Shown: positions 1 to 5,447 of the stretch, in pieces | Layout: each line of letters opens with the position of its first letter | Numbering within the stretch: the stretch's first letter is position 1 | Origin: Pseudomonadota bacterium | GTDB taxonomy: Bacteria > Pseudomonadota > Alphaproteobacteria > Rhizobiales > Rhizobiaceae | Length of the DNA stretch: 6,544 bases | Direction: 5' to 3' | Assembly: GCA_023433855.1 (NCBI GenBank) | Contig: JAEYTV010000324.1 | Span: 1-6,544 of the forward strand | Program-made: the position numbers and the translations under genes | The notes under the pieces: model-generated | Seen by the model: only the letters and a program-made list of their open reading frames with translations | Told to the model about the DNA's origin: nothing | The model's database searches: none

Positions 1-1
1 C

Positions 2-49
2 GATCAGCCCTTGGGCAAGGCTTCACACAATACAATCAGGAGCCCGTGA
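2..49 (+). CDS. Possible 3' end of an upstream prophage gene (partial)
   Basis: The second forward frame is open from the window edge and ends at TGA 47-49, giving a 15-residue C-terminal stub (DQPLGKASHNTIRSP). The stop overlaps the sheath ATG as TGATG, the same junction seen at 2600-2604 and 4777-4781 in this module, so a translationally coupled upstream gene is plausible. The stub is too short to identify. The first frame is also open to the window edge, so the frame choice rests only on the stop/start overlap. Confidence 0.35.
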   Translation, partial: DQPLGKASHNTIRSP

Positions 50-1275
50 TGACCGATCCCATTTTCGGCATGACTTTCTCGCGCCCGAGTGACGAGCCTG
101 TACCCGTGCTGGGTTCGGATTGGTCGAAGGCGCTGATCATCGAAACCTCTGCAGATGCAGACAGTGCTGCATTCCCGGTCGGAACGCCGGTGCGGATATC
201 CACCGCCGATGCTGCCATGGTGGCAAAGCTGGGAACAGGCCTCCTCCGGGACGCCGTCGACGGGATCAATGCGCAACTGACCGGTCTAAGCGCCGGTGCA
301 GACGTGACGATCTATCGTGTAGCGGAGGGACTGAACGCAGCAGCAACCGCAGCCAATATCACCACGGCGTTGTCTCCGACGAACATTGCGGCAATCCCAT
401 CGGCGGTGAATGCCACCCCTCGACTGATCTGGGCAGGGCGGACCGCCTACCGGGCAGATCTCGACACAACCGGACCGGTCGTTGCGGCGCTTCACGCCGC
501 GTGCGAGCGGCTGCTTGCAATCGCAGTTGCGGACGTCGACGACACGTCTGCCGCCAATGCTATTGATGCCCGGGAGACGATGAATTCCGAGCGGATCATG
601 CCGGTGGGTGTGGCGGCGAAGGTCTATAGCGGGGCATCGCTCGTCAACCGACCCATGGGCCCGCGAATTATCGGACTTTTCCAGCGGGTCGACTCACTGG
701 AAGGCGGTCCTTTCGATCCGATCGCCAATCGGAGCGTCTACGGTCTGGCAGGGCTTTCCCGTCCGATCCCGTTCTCGCTGCTGGACGGATCCACCGAAGG
801 CCAGCAGATGCTTGAAAGCGAAGTTTCCATTGCCGTCGCTGGTGAAAGCGGCGTCGATGGCGCGGTAGCTGATGGCGGGTTCGTGTTCATAGGGACAGAC
901 AACACGACCACTGGGGAGCTGGGTAAGCAGATCCATCAGGTGCGCGGTGCGGACTACCTCACCAACAAGATGATGGAGATCACGCGGCAGTTCCTCGGCC
1001 GCCGGATCACGGCCGACATCGTCGAGGCATGGTTGAACAGCATCAAGTTCATGCTGCGCGACCACAACGCCAATGACGACATCCTTGGCTTCGACCTGCA
1101 GTTCCGTGCTGACAAGAACAGCCCGGAGCAGATCCGCCTTGGTCACCTCACGGTCAACCTCGGCATTGAACCGGTGCCGGCGTTCAAACTCGCAAGGCAT
1201 GAGGTTCGCCGCTATCGGCCCGCGGTCGAGGGGCTGGTGGCCGAAATCATCGCCCGCCTCACGACCGTATCCTAA
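49..1275 (+). CDS. FI: Phage tail sheath protein (P2 gpFI-like)
   Basis: This is the contractile tail sheath subunit, which stacks around the tail tube and shortens to drive it through the host envelope. The protein is 408 residues, close to P2 FI (about 396). The N-terminal part has the family pattern, with ADADSAAFPVGTPVRIST near residues 35-52 resembling the 'ADAATFPLNTPV' region of P2-type sheaths. The C-terminal part carries the conserved sheath domain, including ILGFDLQFRADKNSPEQIR and LGHLTVNLGIEPVPAF, which builds the inter-subunit handshake in this family. A GTG at 46 lies directly upstream in frame. I chose ATG 49 because AGGAG (38-42) lies six bases from it but only three from the GTG. 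It probably shares a transcript with an upstream gene, since only a short gap precedes it and I see no promoter. The tube gene follows after 21 bases. The family call is strong; the start is less so. Confidence 0.93.
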   Translation: MTDPIFGMTFSRPSDEPVPVLGSDWSKALIIETSADADSAAFPVGTPVRISTADAAMVAKLGTGLLRDAVDGINAQLTGLSAGADVTIYRVAEGLNAAATAANITTALSPTNIAAIPSAVNATPRLIWAGRTAYRADLDTTGPVVAALHAACERLLAIAVADVDDTSAANAIDARETMNSERIMPVGVAAKVYSGASLVNRPMGPRIIGLFQRVDSLEGGPFDPIANRSVYGLAGLSRPIPFSLLDGSTEGQQMLESEVSIAVAGESGVDGAVADGGFVFIGTDNTTTGELGKQIHQVRGADYLTNKMMEITRQFLGRRITADIVEAWLNSIKFMLRDHNANDDILGFDLQFRADKNSPEQIRLGHLTVNLGIEPVPAFKLARHEVRRYRPAVEGLVAEIIARLTTVS

Positions 1276-1296
1276 CCACTGGAAGGACAAAACATC

Positions 1297-1821
1297 ATGG
1301 CACAGGCACCTCTGTACCTTCTCACCGGCGTCGATGTTCGGCGTGCGACCCAGCCCGACACGTCCCGAGCCACCGTCATCTCTTCTCTCACTATGCCTGG
1401 TCTGACATTCGCCACTGGGGAGCACAACCCGGGTGGCGGCGTAATGGCGGTCAACTACGCACTGCCTCGTATCGAAGCTCCCGAGCCGGCGTTTTCCGCA
1501 AAGGGCATCGACGCAGAGATCTTTACCGGCATGGGTCGGCCTGATCGCTGGGTCTTTGCTGGCGCGTACAACCGGCGCGCTCCGGGCGGGGGTGCGATCG
1601 TGCCTGCCCGCGCTATTATCGAAGGTGCCATTACGTCCTGGACGCCCGACGAAAGCGATCCTGCCGAGTTTCAGGGGTGCACGCACACCTTCGCCGAGGT
1701 GACCCATTACGAACTCGTCCTGGATGGCGTCGAACTGTTCTATGTCGACGCTCATGAGAGGATCTTGCGCGTCGGCGGAGATGATCTCTACGCGGAGCAT
1801 CGGCGGGCGCTCGGAGCTTAG
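1297..1821 (+). CDS. FII: Phage major tail tube protein (P2 gpFII-like)
   Basis: This is the tail tube subunit, whose hexameric rings stack inside the sheath to form the DNA conduit. The protein is 174 residues, close to P2 FII (about 172). It opens with a short N-terminal arm and a 'TMPGL' stretch. GMGRPDRWVFAGAYNRR and the middle 'ARAIIEGAITSWTPDE' region fit the tube family, where a beta-sandwich carries the ring contacts, and the C-terminal half 'THYELVLDGVELFYVDAHERILRVGG' is typical of P2-type FII. A good ribosome binding site (AAGGA, 1283-1287) lies nine bases before the ATG. The stop TAG (1819-1821) sits in the loop of a perfect hairpin and overlaps the stop of the convergent membrane-protein gene. 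In P2 the next gene is E; here it is delayed by that insertion. Identity rests on both the protein and its place after the sheath. Confidence 0.92.
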   Translation: MAQAPLYLLTGVDVRRATQPDTSRATVISSLTMPGLTFATGEHNPGGGVMAVNYALPRIEAPEPAFSAKGIDAEIFTGMGRPDRWVFAGAYNRRAPGGGAIVPARAIIEGAITSWTPDESDPAEFQGCTHTFAEVTHYELVLDGVELFYVDAHERILRVGGDDLYAEHRRALGA

Positions 1822-1829
1822 GCTCCGAG
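1810..1829. terminator. Hairpin spanning the convergent stop codons (possible bidirectional terminator)
   Basis: CTCGGAGC (1810-1817) and GCTCCGAG (1822-1829) form a perfect 8-bp stem with the 4-base loop TTAG. The loop holds the tube stop TAG on the plus strand and most of the TAA of the minus-strand gene. Its place at a convergent junction fits a bidirectional terminator. Neither side has a T-run after the stem, so intrinsic termination would be weak. It could instead stabilise the 3' ends. A strong stop here would also cut the downstream tail genes off from the sheath/tube transcript. Confidence 0.4.
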
Positions 1830-2135
1830 AAACTCAACAACCGCGGTGATGACTACCAAGACAAGAGTCGCGCCGAGGACTACCAGGCCGATCTGCCGGC
1901 CTGTCATTTTAAGCGCTCCGCCCAATGCTCCTGCAATAACGAGGGTTAGCACGTACCCGATGACTATGTTGCTCGAGCTCGCGGCAAAGAGAGTGGCGGC
2001 GGTCCCGATCAGTGCGGTCAGGATGATCACAAATCCCTTCCAAGCCTGCTGACCGGAGCGCCTGGCGCCCCATGCTCCTCCGATGCTTGCCGAAGCCAGC
2101 ATCAGGATCGCAAATTCGCTTTCCTGCACGAACAT
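1818..2135 (-). CDS. Small multi-pass membrane protein on the opposite strand; candidate moron
   Basis: I do not recognise a family. The 105-residue product begins MFVQESEFAILML and is strongly hydrophobic, with about four likely membrane segments: residues 8-22 (weak), 33-53 (GFVIILTALIGTAATLFAAS), 56-75 (IVIGYVLTLVIAGALGG) and 81-103 (IGLVVLGATLVLVVITAVVE). Short basic loops (ARRSGQQAWKG, KMTGRQ) separate them. ATG 2135 is preferred because AGGGG (2147-2143) lies seven bases upstream. The frame extends to a start at 2243, but that would overlap the plus-strand E gene and adds a polar, unrelated-looking N terminus. It lies antisense between tube and E, where P2 has no gene. Its size and topology would also suit a holin-like or superinfection-exclusion protein, but nothing here proves either. 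The plus strand of this interval has no convincing gene. Confidence 0.62.
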   Translation of the reverse strand: MFVQESEFAILMLASASIGGAWGARRSGQQAWKGFVIILTALIGTAATLFAASSSNIVIGYVLTLVIAGALGGALKMTGRQIGLVVLGATLVLVVITAVVEFLGA

Positions 2136-2146
2136 CCACACACCCC

Positions 2147-2170
2147 TGCCAGCAAGTTCTTGCCATGGCA
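2147..2170. promoter_or_regulatory. Imperfect inverted repeat between the divergent membrane gene and E
   Basis: TGCCAGCAAG (2147-2156) is followed by TT, then CTTGC, an extra CA, and TGGCA (to 2170), so ten base pairs can form around a 2-base bulge. The same stretch contains a perfect 12-bp palindrome, TTGCCATGGCAA (2160-2171). It lies in the 63-base gap between the two divergent starts and touches the ribosome binding site of the minus-strand gene, so it could be an operator or an RNA hairpin that shields that site. No clear -10/-35 pair is seen. The role is inferred from position only. Confidence 0.3.
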
Positions 2171-2198
2171 ACGTCCCACGATCGAAGGAAAATTGCAA

Positions 2199-2474
2199 AT
2201 GTCGCAGAACATCACTGTCGACCTTCTCGCTCCCATTGAGCACGACGGCAAAACCATATCCTCGCTGACGTTCCGCGAAGCCGAGGTGGGTGACCTGATC
2301 GATGCCTCGGACAGCCGAAACGAGATCGAGCGGATGGTCACCGTCATGGCCTCGATCTCCGGAACGCCACTGACCGCGTTCCGCAAGATCAAGGCACGGG
2401 ATCTGAAGAACATCATGAAGCAGGTTGGAGACCTCGTGGGAAACGAGATCTCGGCGGGGACTGGCTCGGAATAG
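2199..2474 (+). CDS. E: Tail assembly chaperone, zero-frame product (P2 gpE-like)
   Basis: This is a tail assembly protein of the phage gpE/gp41 type, 91 residues, the same size as P2 E. The family is thought to coat and hold the tape measure protein while the tube assembles around it, and is not kept in the virion. The sequence fits: an N-terminal 'DLLAPIEHDGKTISSLTFREAEVGDL' strand region, then helices with 'MASISGTPLTAFRKIKARD' and 'IMKQVGDLVG'. I chose ATG 2199 because GAAGGA (2184-2189) lies nine bases before it. A TTG in the same frame at 2160 lacks a comparable site and falls inside a palindrome. The 3' end carries the slippery heptamer and hairpin for E' production, and its TAG (2472-2474) sits in the hairpin. 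Confidence 0.87.
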   Translation: MSQNITVDLLAPIEHDGKTISSLTFREAEVGDLIDASDSRNEIERMVTVMASISGTPLTAFRKIKARDLKNIMKQVGDLVGNEISAGTGSE

Positions 2475-2602
2475 CTATCTCCGTCGCGCATTACACGAAT
2501 ACCTCGCTCGATGTGATCGAGCGCTGGTCTCTTCTCAAGCTCCTTCGCGTGCACCGCCGGCTGAAGGAGATGCTTGATCCACCCAAAAGAAGGCAGAGCT
2601 GA
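2199..2602 (+). CDS. E': Tail assembly chaperone E-E' fusion made by -1 programmed frameshifting
   Basis: This is the frameshift product of E. Ribosomes read E to Asn82, slip back one base on GGGAAAC (2438-2444), then read CGA (2444) to the TGA at 2600-2602, giving about 134 residues (P2 E+E' is about 142). The 52-residue extension runs RDLGGDWLGIAISV and then a charged helical segment (DVIERWSLLKLLRVHRRLKE), ending PPKRRQS. Such extensions in tail chaperones usually bind the tape measure, and the basic tail fits a partner-binding part. E' has no good start of its own: the only in-frame candidates are a GTG at 2513 and an ATG at 2570, and I see no strong Shine-Dalgarno before either. Its stop overlaps the tape measure ATG (TGATG). 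Position, overlap, heptamer and hairpin all agree. Confidence 0.85.
2438..2444 (+). other. Slippery heptamer for -1 ribosomal frameshifting (GGGAAAC)
   Basis: The heptamer is phased as G GGA AAC in the E frame, matching the canonical X XXY YYZ pattern for simultaneous slippage of both tRNAs. The -1 frame re-reads it as GGG AAA. The lambda G-GT site (GGGAAAG) differs only in the last base. P2 itself uses a T-run site (TTTTTTG), so this module carries the lambda type of signal. Confidence 0.87.
2452..2486 (+). promoter_or_regulatory. Frameshift-stimulating RNA hairpin downstream of the slippery site
   Basis: Bases 2452-2460 (CGGCGGGGA) pair with 2478-2486 (TCTCCGTCG) in nine base pairs, two of them G-U. 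After a single bulged C at 2461, bases 2462-2466 pair with 2473-2477 in five more pairs, one of them G-U, closing a six-base loop. The stem begins seven bases after the heptamer, within the usual 5-9 base spacing. The zero-frame TAG of E lies on its 3' arm and loop edge. I paired this by hand; no folding energy was calculated. Confidence 0.75.
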
Positions 2603-2913
2603 TGACGACGCACGAGAGCCGGCTGAGAATCACCTTGCTCGATCAAGTATCCAGCCGAGCTCGCGCCATCAGTGCCGCTATCGGCGGGATCGAGAAAAGT
2701 GCATCCTCGTTCACAGCGCCGTTCAGATCGTTGACCGGCCAGATACTCGCGTTCGGCGGTGCCTATCTTGGGGTTTCCGAGGGGATCAAGAGCACGGCCG
2801 GCGCGGCGATCCAGTTCGAAAGCGCGTTTGCCGATGTCCGCAAGGTCGTCGATGCCAATGAAGAGCAATTCGACAATATGCGCCGGACGATCCGAAAGAT
2901 GTCGACGGAATAG
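2602..2913 (+). CDS. N-terminal fragment of the tape measure protein, ending at the amber codon
   Basis: This 103-residue open piece has the only good ribosome binding site of the two tape measure fragments. It begins MTTHESRLRITLLDQVSSRA, typical of tape measure N termini, with a hydrophobic patch near residues 45-62 (TGQILAFGGAYLGVSEG) and then a charged helix 'QFESAFADVRKVV' that begins the conserved core. It ends KMSTE before TAG, in the middle of that core, so it is unlikely to work alone. Confidence 0.6.
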   Translation: MTTHESRLRITLLDQVSSRARAISAAIGGIEKSASSFTAPFRSLTGQILAFGGAYLGVSEGIKSTAGAAIQFESAFADVRKVVDANEEQFDNMRRTIRKMSTE

Positions 2914-3000
2914 CCGCTGGCCGCCAACGATATCGCCGCACTGTTTGCAGCTGCCGGGGAGTCCGGGATTGCGACGAGCGACCTGAAGTCGTTCGCCGAG

Positions 3001-4779
3001 ATGGCCGCGCGTGTCGGTATCGCATTCGACATGACGGCCGGTGAAGCCGGCGAGAGCCTGGCAAAGCTCAAGACCCAGCTTGGTTTGACGGTGGCGGAGA
3101 CGGGTGACATGGCGGATGCCATCAATCACCTTTCCAATAACATGGCGTCCAAGGCGAAGGACATCACCGCCTATATGCTCCGCGTCGGCGCGCTCGCGGA
3201 AATGGGCGGTTTCACCAAGGAACAGATCGCCGGAATTGGCAGTGCCATGATCGCCGCGGGCGCGGAAGCCGAGACGGCCGGCACCGCCATGCAGAACGTT
3301 GTGAAGGCTCTCACGCGTGGATCATCGGCCAAGAAGGCGCAGCGTGAGGTTGCGGAAGCTCTTGGACTGAGCCTCCCTCAGATCGCCAAGGACATGCAGA
3401 AGGACGCGCCGAAGGCCCTCCGCAAGGTTCTTACCGCGATAGCGAAGACGCCAAAGGACCGGCACCTGGCTCTCCTGTCCGACTTCTTCGGTGATGAGGC
3501 GAAAGCATTCGCGCCCCTCATCGGCAATGTCGGTCTGCTTGATCAGGCACTGAACAGCGTCGGCGACCGGGCTCAGTATGCCGGATCGGCCTTCCGGGAA
3601 TATGTCGAGCGCTCGAACACCACTGCAAACGTCCTTGCGCTGCTGCAGAACAAGTTCTCCGACCTATTCCTCGGGATGGGAGAGCGGATGCTTCCCTCGA
3701 TCAAGGAGGCCGCCACGGGCATCGGGGACGTTCTCGACACCCTGGGAGAGAGGGCGAGTATCTTTGACAAGCTGGAAGTCGGCATCAAGGGCTTTGCACA
3801 GGGCCTCGGCTACGGCGGATTGCGCGAGGTCATCGACGATCTCGGCGATCTGTTCTTTGGCAAGATTGATCCAGCCGCCGGCGACCAGTTGGGCAGGATC
3901 TTCATGAAGGCGAGAGAGTGGGGAGCGTCGGTGCGCGAGCTCAGCGATGCGATCCAGAACAACCCGATCGCCAAGTTCTTCGCGGACCTGGCGCCGTATG
4001 GCCTGCAGATCATGGTGTGGGGCACCGGCTTTGCTTTCCTCGCAGGTACGGTCCGGAAGCTCGCCGGTGCATTGATGCTGCTTTCCGGAGCGTCGACAAT
4101 TCTCGCTGCGTTGAAGATGTTCAAGGGAATAGATGACATCATTCGCGGTGGCAGAGGTGGTGTCGTAGTCGGTCCTGGATCAAATCGCGCCGCCAGCGGC
4201 GGTGTGAACGGAGTAAATGGAAGCTCTGGCGGATGGGGTGTCGGAGTTGGTGGCCTTTTGAACTTGCTCAATGTGATGGCTTTAGCATCCTCTATTCCGA
4301 AGGATGCAGATGGCCTCAAGAAGTTCATGGAATCGAACAAGGACCGGTGGAAAGGCTACGACGACTGGCTGGAAAAGAATGTCGGCAGCCCCCGTTCTTG
4401 GTTTCACACGGACAATAGAGCTGCGCCGTCCTCAGTATCCTCCTACATGGCGATGGAGAATGCGCGGCGAGCTCGTGAGGCCGGACTCGGCGGAAACACG
4501 ACGGATACTCTGCCGGGCAAGGCTGCTGATGATCTTAGCCTGCCGTCTGCGATCCGTCTCGATGAGGGAAGCATCAACTCCCTGACACAACCGCGCGGCA
4601 TCCAGGACGTGAAGGTCACCAATCCCTCGATCCCGAACATCACCTTGCATATGCCGGTGACCGTGCAGGGTGTGACGAACCCGGAAGACTTGGCGAACCA
4701 GCTTACCGGCATCATGGGCAGACGCCTTCGGGAGGAGATTGACGGGATACAGTCGAACCTGGGCTATGGGGTAGCATGA
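3001..4779 (+). CDS. C-terminal fragment of the tape measure protein
   Basis: From ATG 3001 this open piece codes 592 residues, equal to residues 134-725 of the joined protein. There is no Shine-Dalgarno before 3001, and no ATG, GTG or TTG occurs in frame between the TAG and 3001. Independent translation therefore looks poor, which argues that this is the broken-off rest of one gene. The coding frame remains clean to the TGA at 4777-4779, which overlaps the start of U. Confidence 0.65.
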   Translation: MAARVGIAFDMTAGEAGESLAKLKTQLGLTVAETGDMADAINHLSNNMASKAKDITAYMLRVGALAEMGGFTKEQIAGIGSAMIAAGAEAETAGTAMQNVVKALTRGSSAKKAQREVAEALGLSLPQIAKDMQKDAPKALRKVLTAIAKTPKDRHLALLSDFFGDEAKAFAPLIGNVGLLDQALNSVGDRAQYAGSAFREYVERSNTTANVLALLQNKFSDLFLGMGERMLPSIKEAATGIGDVLDTLGERASIFDKLEVGIKGFAQGLGYGGLREVIDDLGDLFFGKIDPAAGDQLGRIFMKAREWGASVRELSDAIQNNPIAKFFADLAPYGLQIMVWGTGFAFLAGTVRKLAGALMLLSGASTILAALKMFKGIDDIIRGGRGGVVVGPGSNRAASGGVNGVNGSSGGWGVGVGGLLNLLNVMALASSIPKDADGLKKFMESNKDRWKGYDDWLEKNVGSPRSWFHTDNRAAPSSVSSYMAMENARRAREAGLGGNTTDTLPGKAADDLSLPSAIRLDEGSINSLTQPRGIQDVKVTNPSIPNITLHMPVTVQGVTNPEDLANQLTGIMGRRLREEIDGIQSNLGYGVA

Positions 4780-5213
4780 TGCTGTATTCCGTGGGGCCAC
4801 TAATGCTCGACACGCGCCCCTTCTCAGTAAACGACGTGCAGAGGACTGCTTCAGCGGACTTCGCTCAGAAGCCGCTGATCGGAACCATGCAGTCTCGCGA
4901 ATTCATGGGGGAAGGCGAAGACCGGATGATCCTGTCCGGTCAGTTGCTGCCGTTCCGAACAGGGGGGATCACTGAACTTGAAATGGTTCATGCCTTCCGC
5001 CGCTCGGGACAGCGCCTCCCGGTTCTCCGGGGTGATGGCCGCCGACTGGGGTGGTTCGTGGTCGAAGCTATCAGCGAAACTCACCGGGACCTGATGCGGG
5101 ACGGTGTTGGTTTTTTCATCCGGCATTCCATCACGTTGGTGAAGGTGACCGCAGAGGGTGCGTCGCCGAGTATCCTCGGCACGATCCTCTCCCTCTTCAA
5201 TGCGACGGAGTGA
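4776..5213 (+). CDS. U: Phage tail protein U (P2 gpU-like)
   Basis: The 145-residue product matches the P2 gpU family (P2 U is about 159). The family acts late in tail morphogenesis and is taken to be a tail completion/terminator protein at the head-proximal end. Family traits include the opening 'LYSVGPLMLDTRPFSVNDVQR', the central 'MGEGEDRMILSGQLLPFRTGG' (gpU proteins keep a similar 'GE..D.I.I.G.L.P...GG' line) and 'RRLGWFVVEAISETH'. The ATGATG start gives two choices, 4776 or 4779. The second makes a TGATG junction and lies seven bases from GGGG (4768-4771). Neither has a strong binding site, so translation is probably coupled to the tape measure. If so, the upstream amber codon could lower expression of U through polarity. 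Confidence 0.9.
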   Translation: MMLYSVGPLMLDTRPFSVNDVQRTASADFAQKPLIGTMQSREFMGEGEDRMILSGQLLPFRTGGITELEMVHAFRRSGQRLPVLRGDGRRLGWFVVEAISETHRDLMRDGVGFFIRHSITLVKVTAEGASPSILGTILSLFNATE

Positions 5214-5216
5214 CCA

Positions 5217-5444
5217 ATGCCGGAAACCTATCGGATCGGCCGCGAAGGAATGACGGTGGAGCTTCTCCTGCACCAGGTCTACGGGGTGGAAGGCCGCGCG
5301 CTTCTCGCGGAAACGTTGGCGAAGAATCCGGGCCTCGCATCGGCGGGACCTTTCCTCCCGCTGGGTACTGTCCTTACCATACCTGACCGGCCGGCTGCGG
5401 ATGCTTTTGTTTACCGGCCCGTCGTCTCTCTCTTCGGAGACTGA
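5217..5444 (+). CDS. X: Phage tail protein X (P2 gpX-like, LysM-type)
   Basis: The 75-residue product belongs to the tail protein X family (P2 X is about 67). The key stretch 'LAKNPGLASAGPFLPLGTVLTIPD' lines up with the NPGLA...LP.GT...PD pattern of P2 X, a LysM-like fold, and the C-terminal 'PVVSLFGD' resembles the family's short hydrophobic end. X proteins are small tail/baseplate components; peptidoglycan contact is suggested by the LysM likeness but not shown. ACGGAG (5205-5210) lies six bases before the ATG, inside the last codons of U. D starts three bases after its TGA. Confidence 0.9.
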   Translation: MPETYRIGREGMTVELLLHQVYGVEGRALLAETLAKNPGLASAGPFLPLGTVLTIPDRPAADAFVYRPVVSLFGD

Positions 5445-5447
5445 GCC

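Larger units (their letters stand above)
2602..4779 (+). pseudogene. T: Phage tail tape measure gene (P2 gpT-like) interrupted by an in-frame TAG
   Basis: Read as one gene this is 725 codons in a single frame, with codon 104 (2911-2913) being TAG. P2 T is about 815. The tape measure sets tail length and is exported with the DNA. The N-terminal quarter and the residues just past the stop (PLAANDIAALFAAAGESGIA) join into the usual TP901/PhageMin-type tape measure core, which runs to about residue 270. A hydrophobic stretch follows near residues 465-505 (VWGTGFAFLAGTVRKLAGAL), then a glycine-rich linker near 514-553 and a conserved-looking C-terminal end (NPSIPNITLHMPVTVQG). One base change, for instance TTG (Leu) to TAG, would explain the break, and everything else looks intact. 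The start is supported by GAAGG (2589-2593) eight bases before ATG 2602 and by TGATG coupling to E'. Amber suppression, readthrough or a sequencing error are alternatives to a true mutation. Confidence 0.85.

Noticed and set aside
1..48. A promoter for the sheath gene, as P2 has upstream of FI
   Set aside because: Only 48 bases are visible and no convincing -10/-35 pair or activator site is seen. The TGATG overlap suggests transcription from further upstream.
694..1800. A 368-codon open frame on the minus strand
   Set aside because: It lies antisense to the sheath and tube genes, both well supported by protein family, length and ribosome binding sites. Its product is Arg/His/Asp-rich without a recognisable domain, as expected for a shadow frame in GC-rich DNA.
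1846..2052. A 68-codon plus-strand frame in the gap between tube and E
   Set aside because: No ribosome binding site, a Thr/Arg/Pro-rich sequence, and fully antisense to the hydrophobic minus-strand gene, which has a better start and a plausible membrane-protein pattern.
2160..2198. Upstream extension of E to the TTG at 2160
   Set aside because: ATG 2199 has GAAGGA at ideal spacing and gives 91 residues, the size of P2 E. The extension starts inside a palindrome and lacks a binding site.
2136..2243. Upstream extension of the minus-strand membrane gene to 2243
   Set aside because: It would overlap the E coding sequence and add a polar N terminus unlike the rest. ATG 2135 has AGGGG seven bases upstream.
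2444..2453. CGAGATCTCG palindrome just after the slippery site
   Set aside because: It is a perfect 10-base palindrome but has no loop, so it cannot form a stable hairpin by itself. The longer stem at 2452-2486 explains the region better.
2491..3129. A 212-codon open frame on the minus strand
   Set aside because: It is antisense to E' and the start of the tape measure. Its composition is Arg-rich with no domain, and the plus-strand reading agrees with the P2 tail order. It stays open opposite the amber codon, but that alone is not evidence of coding.
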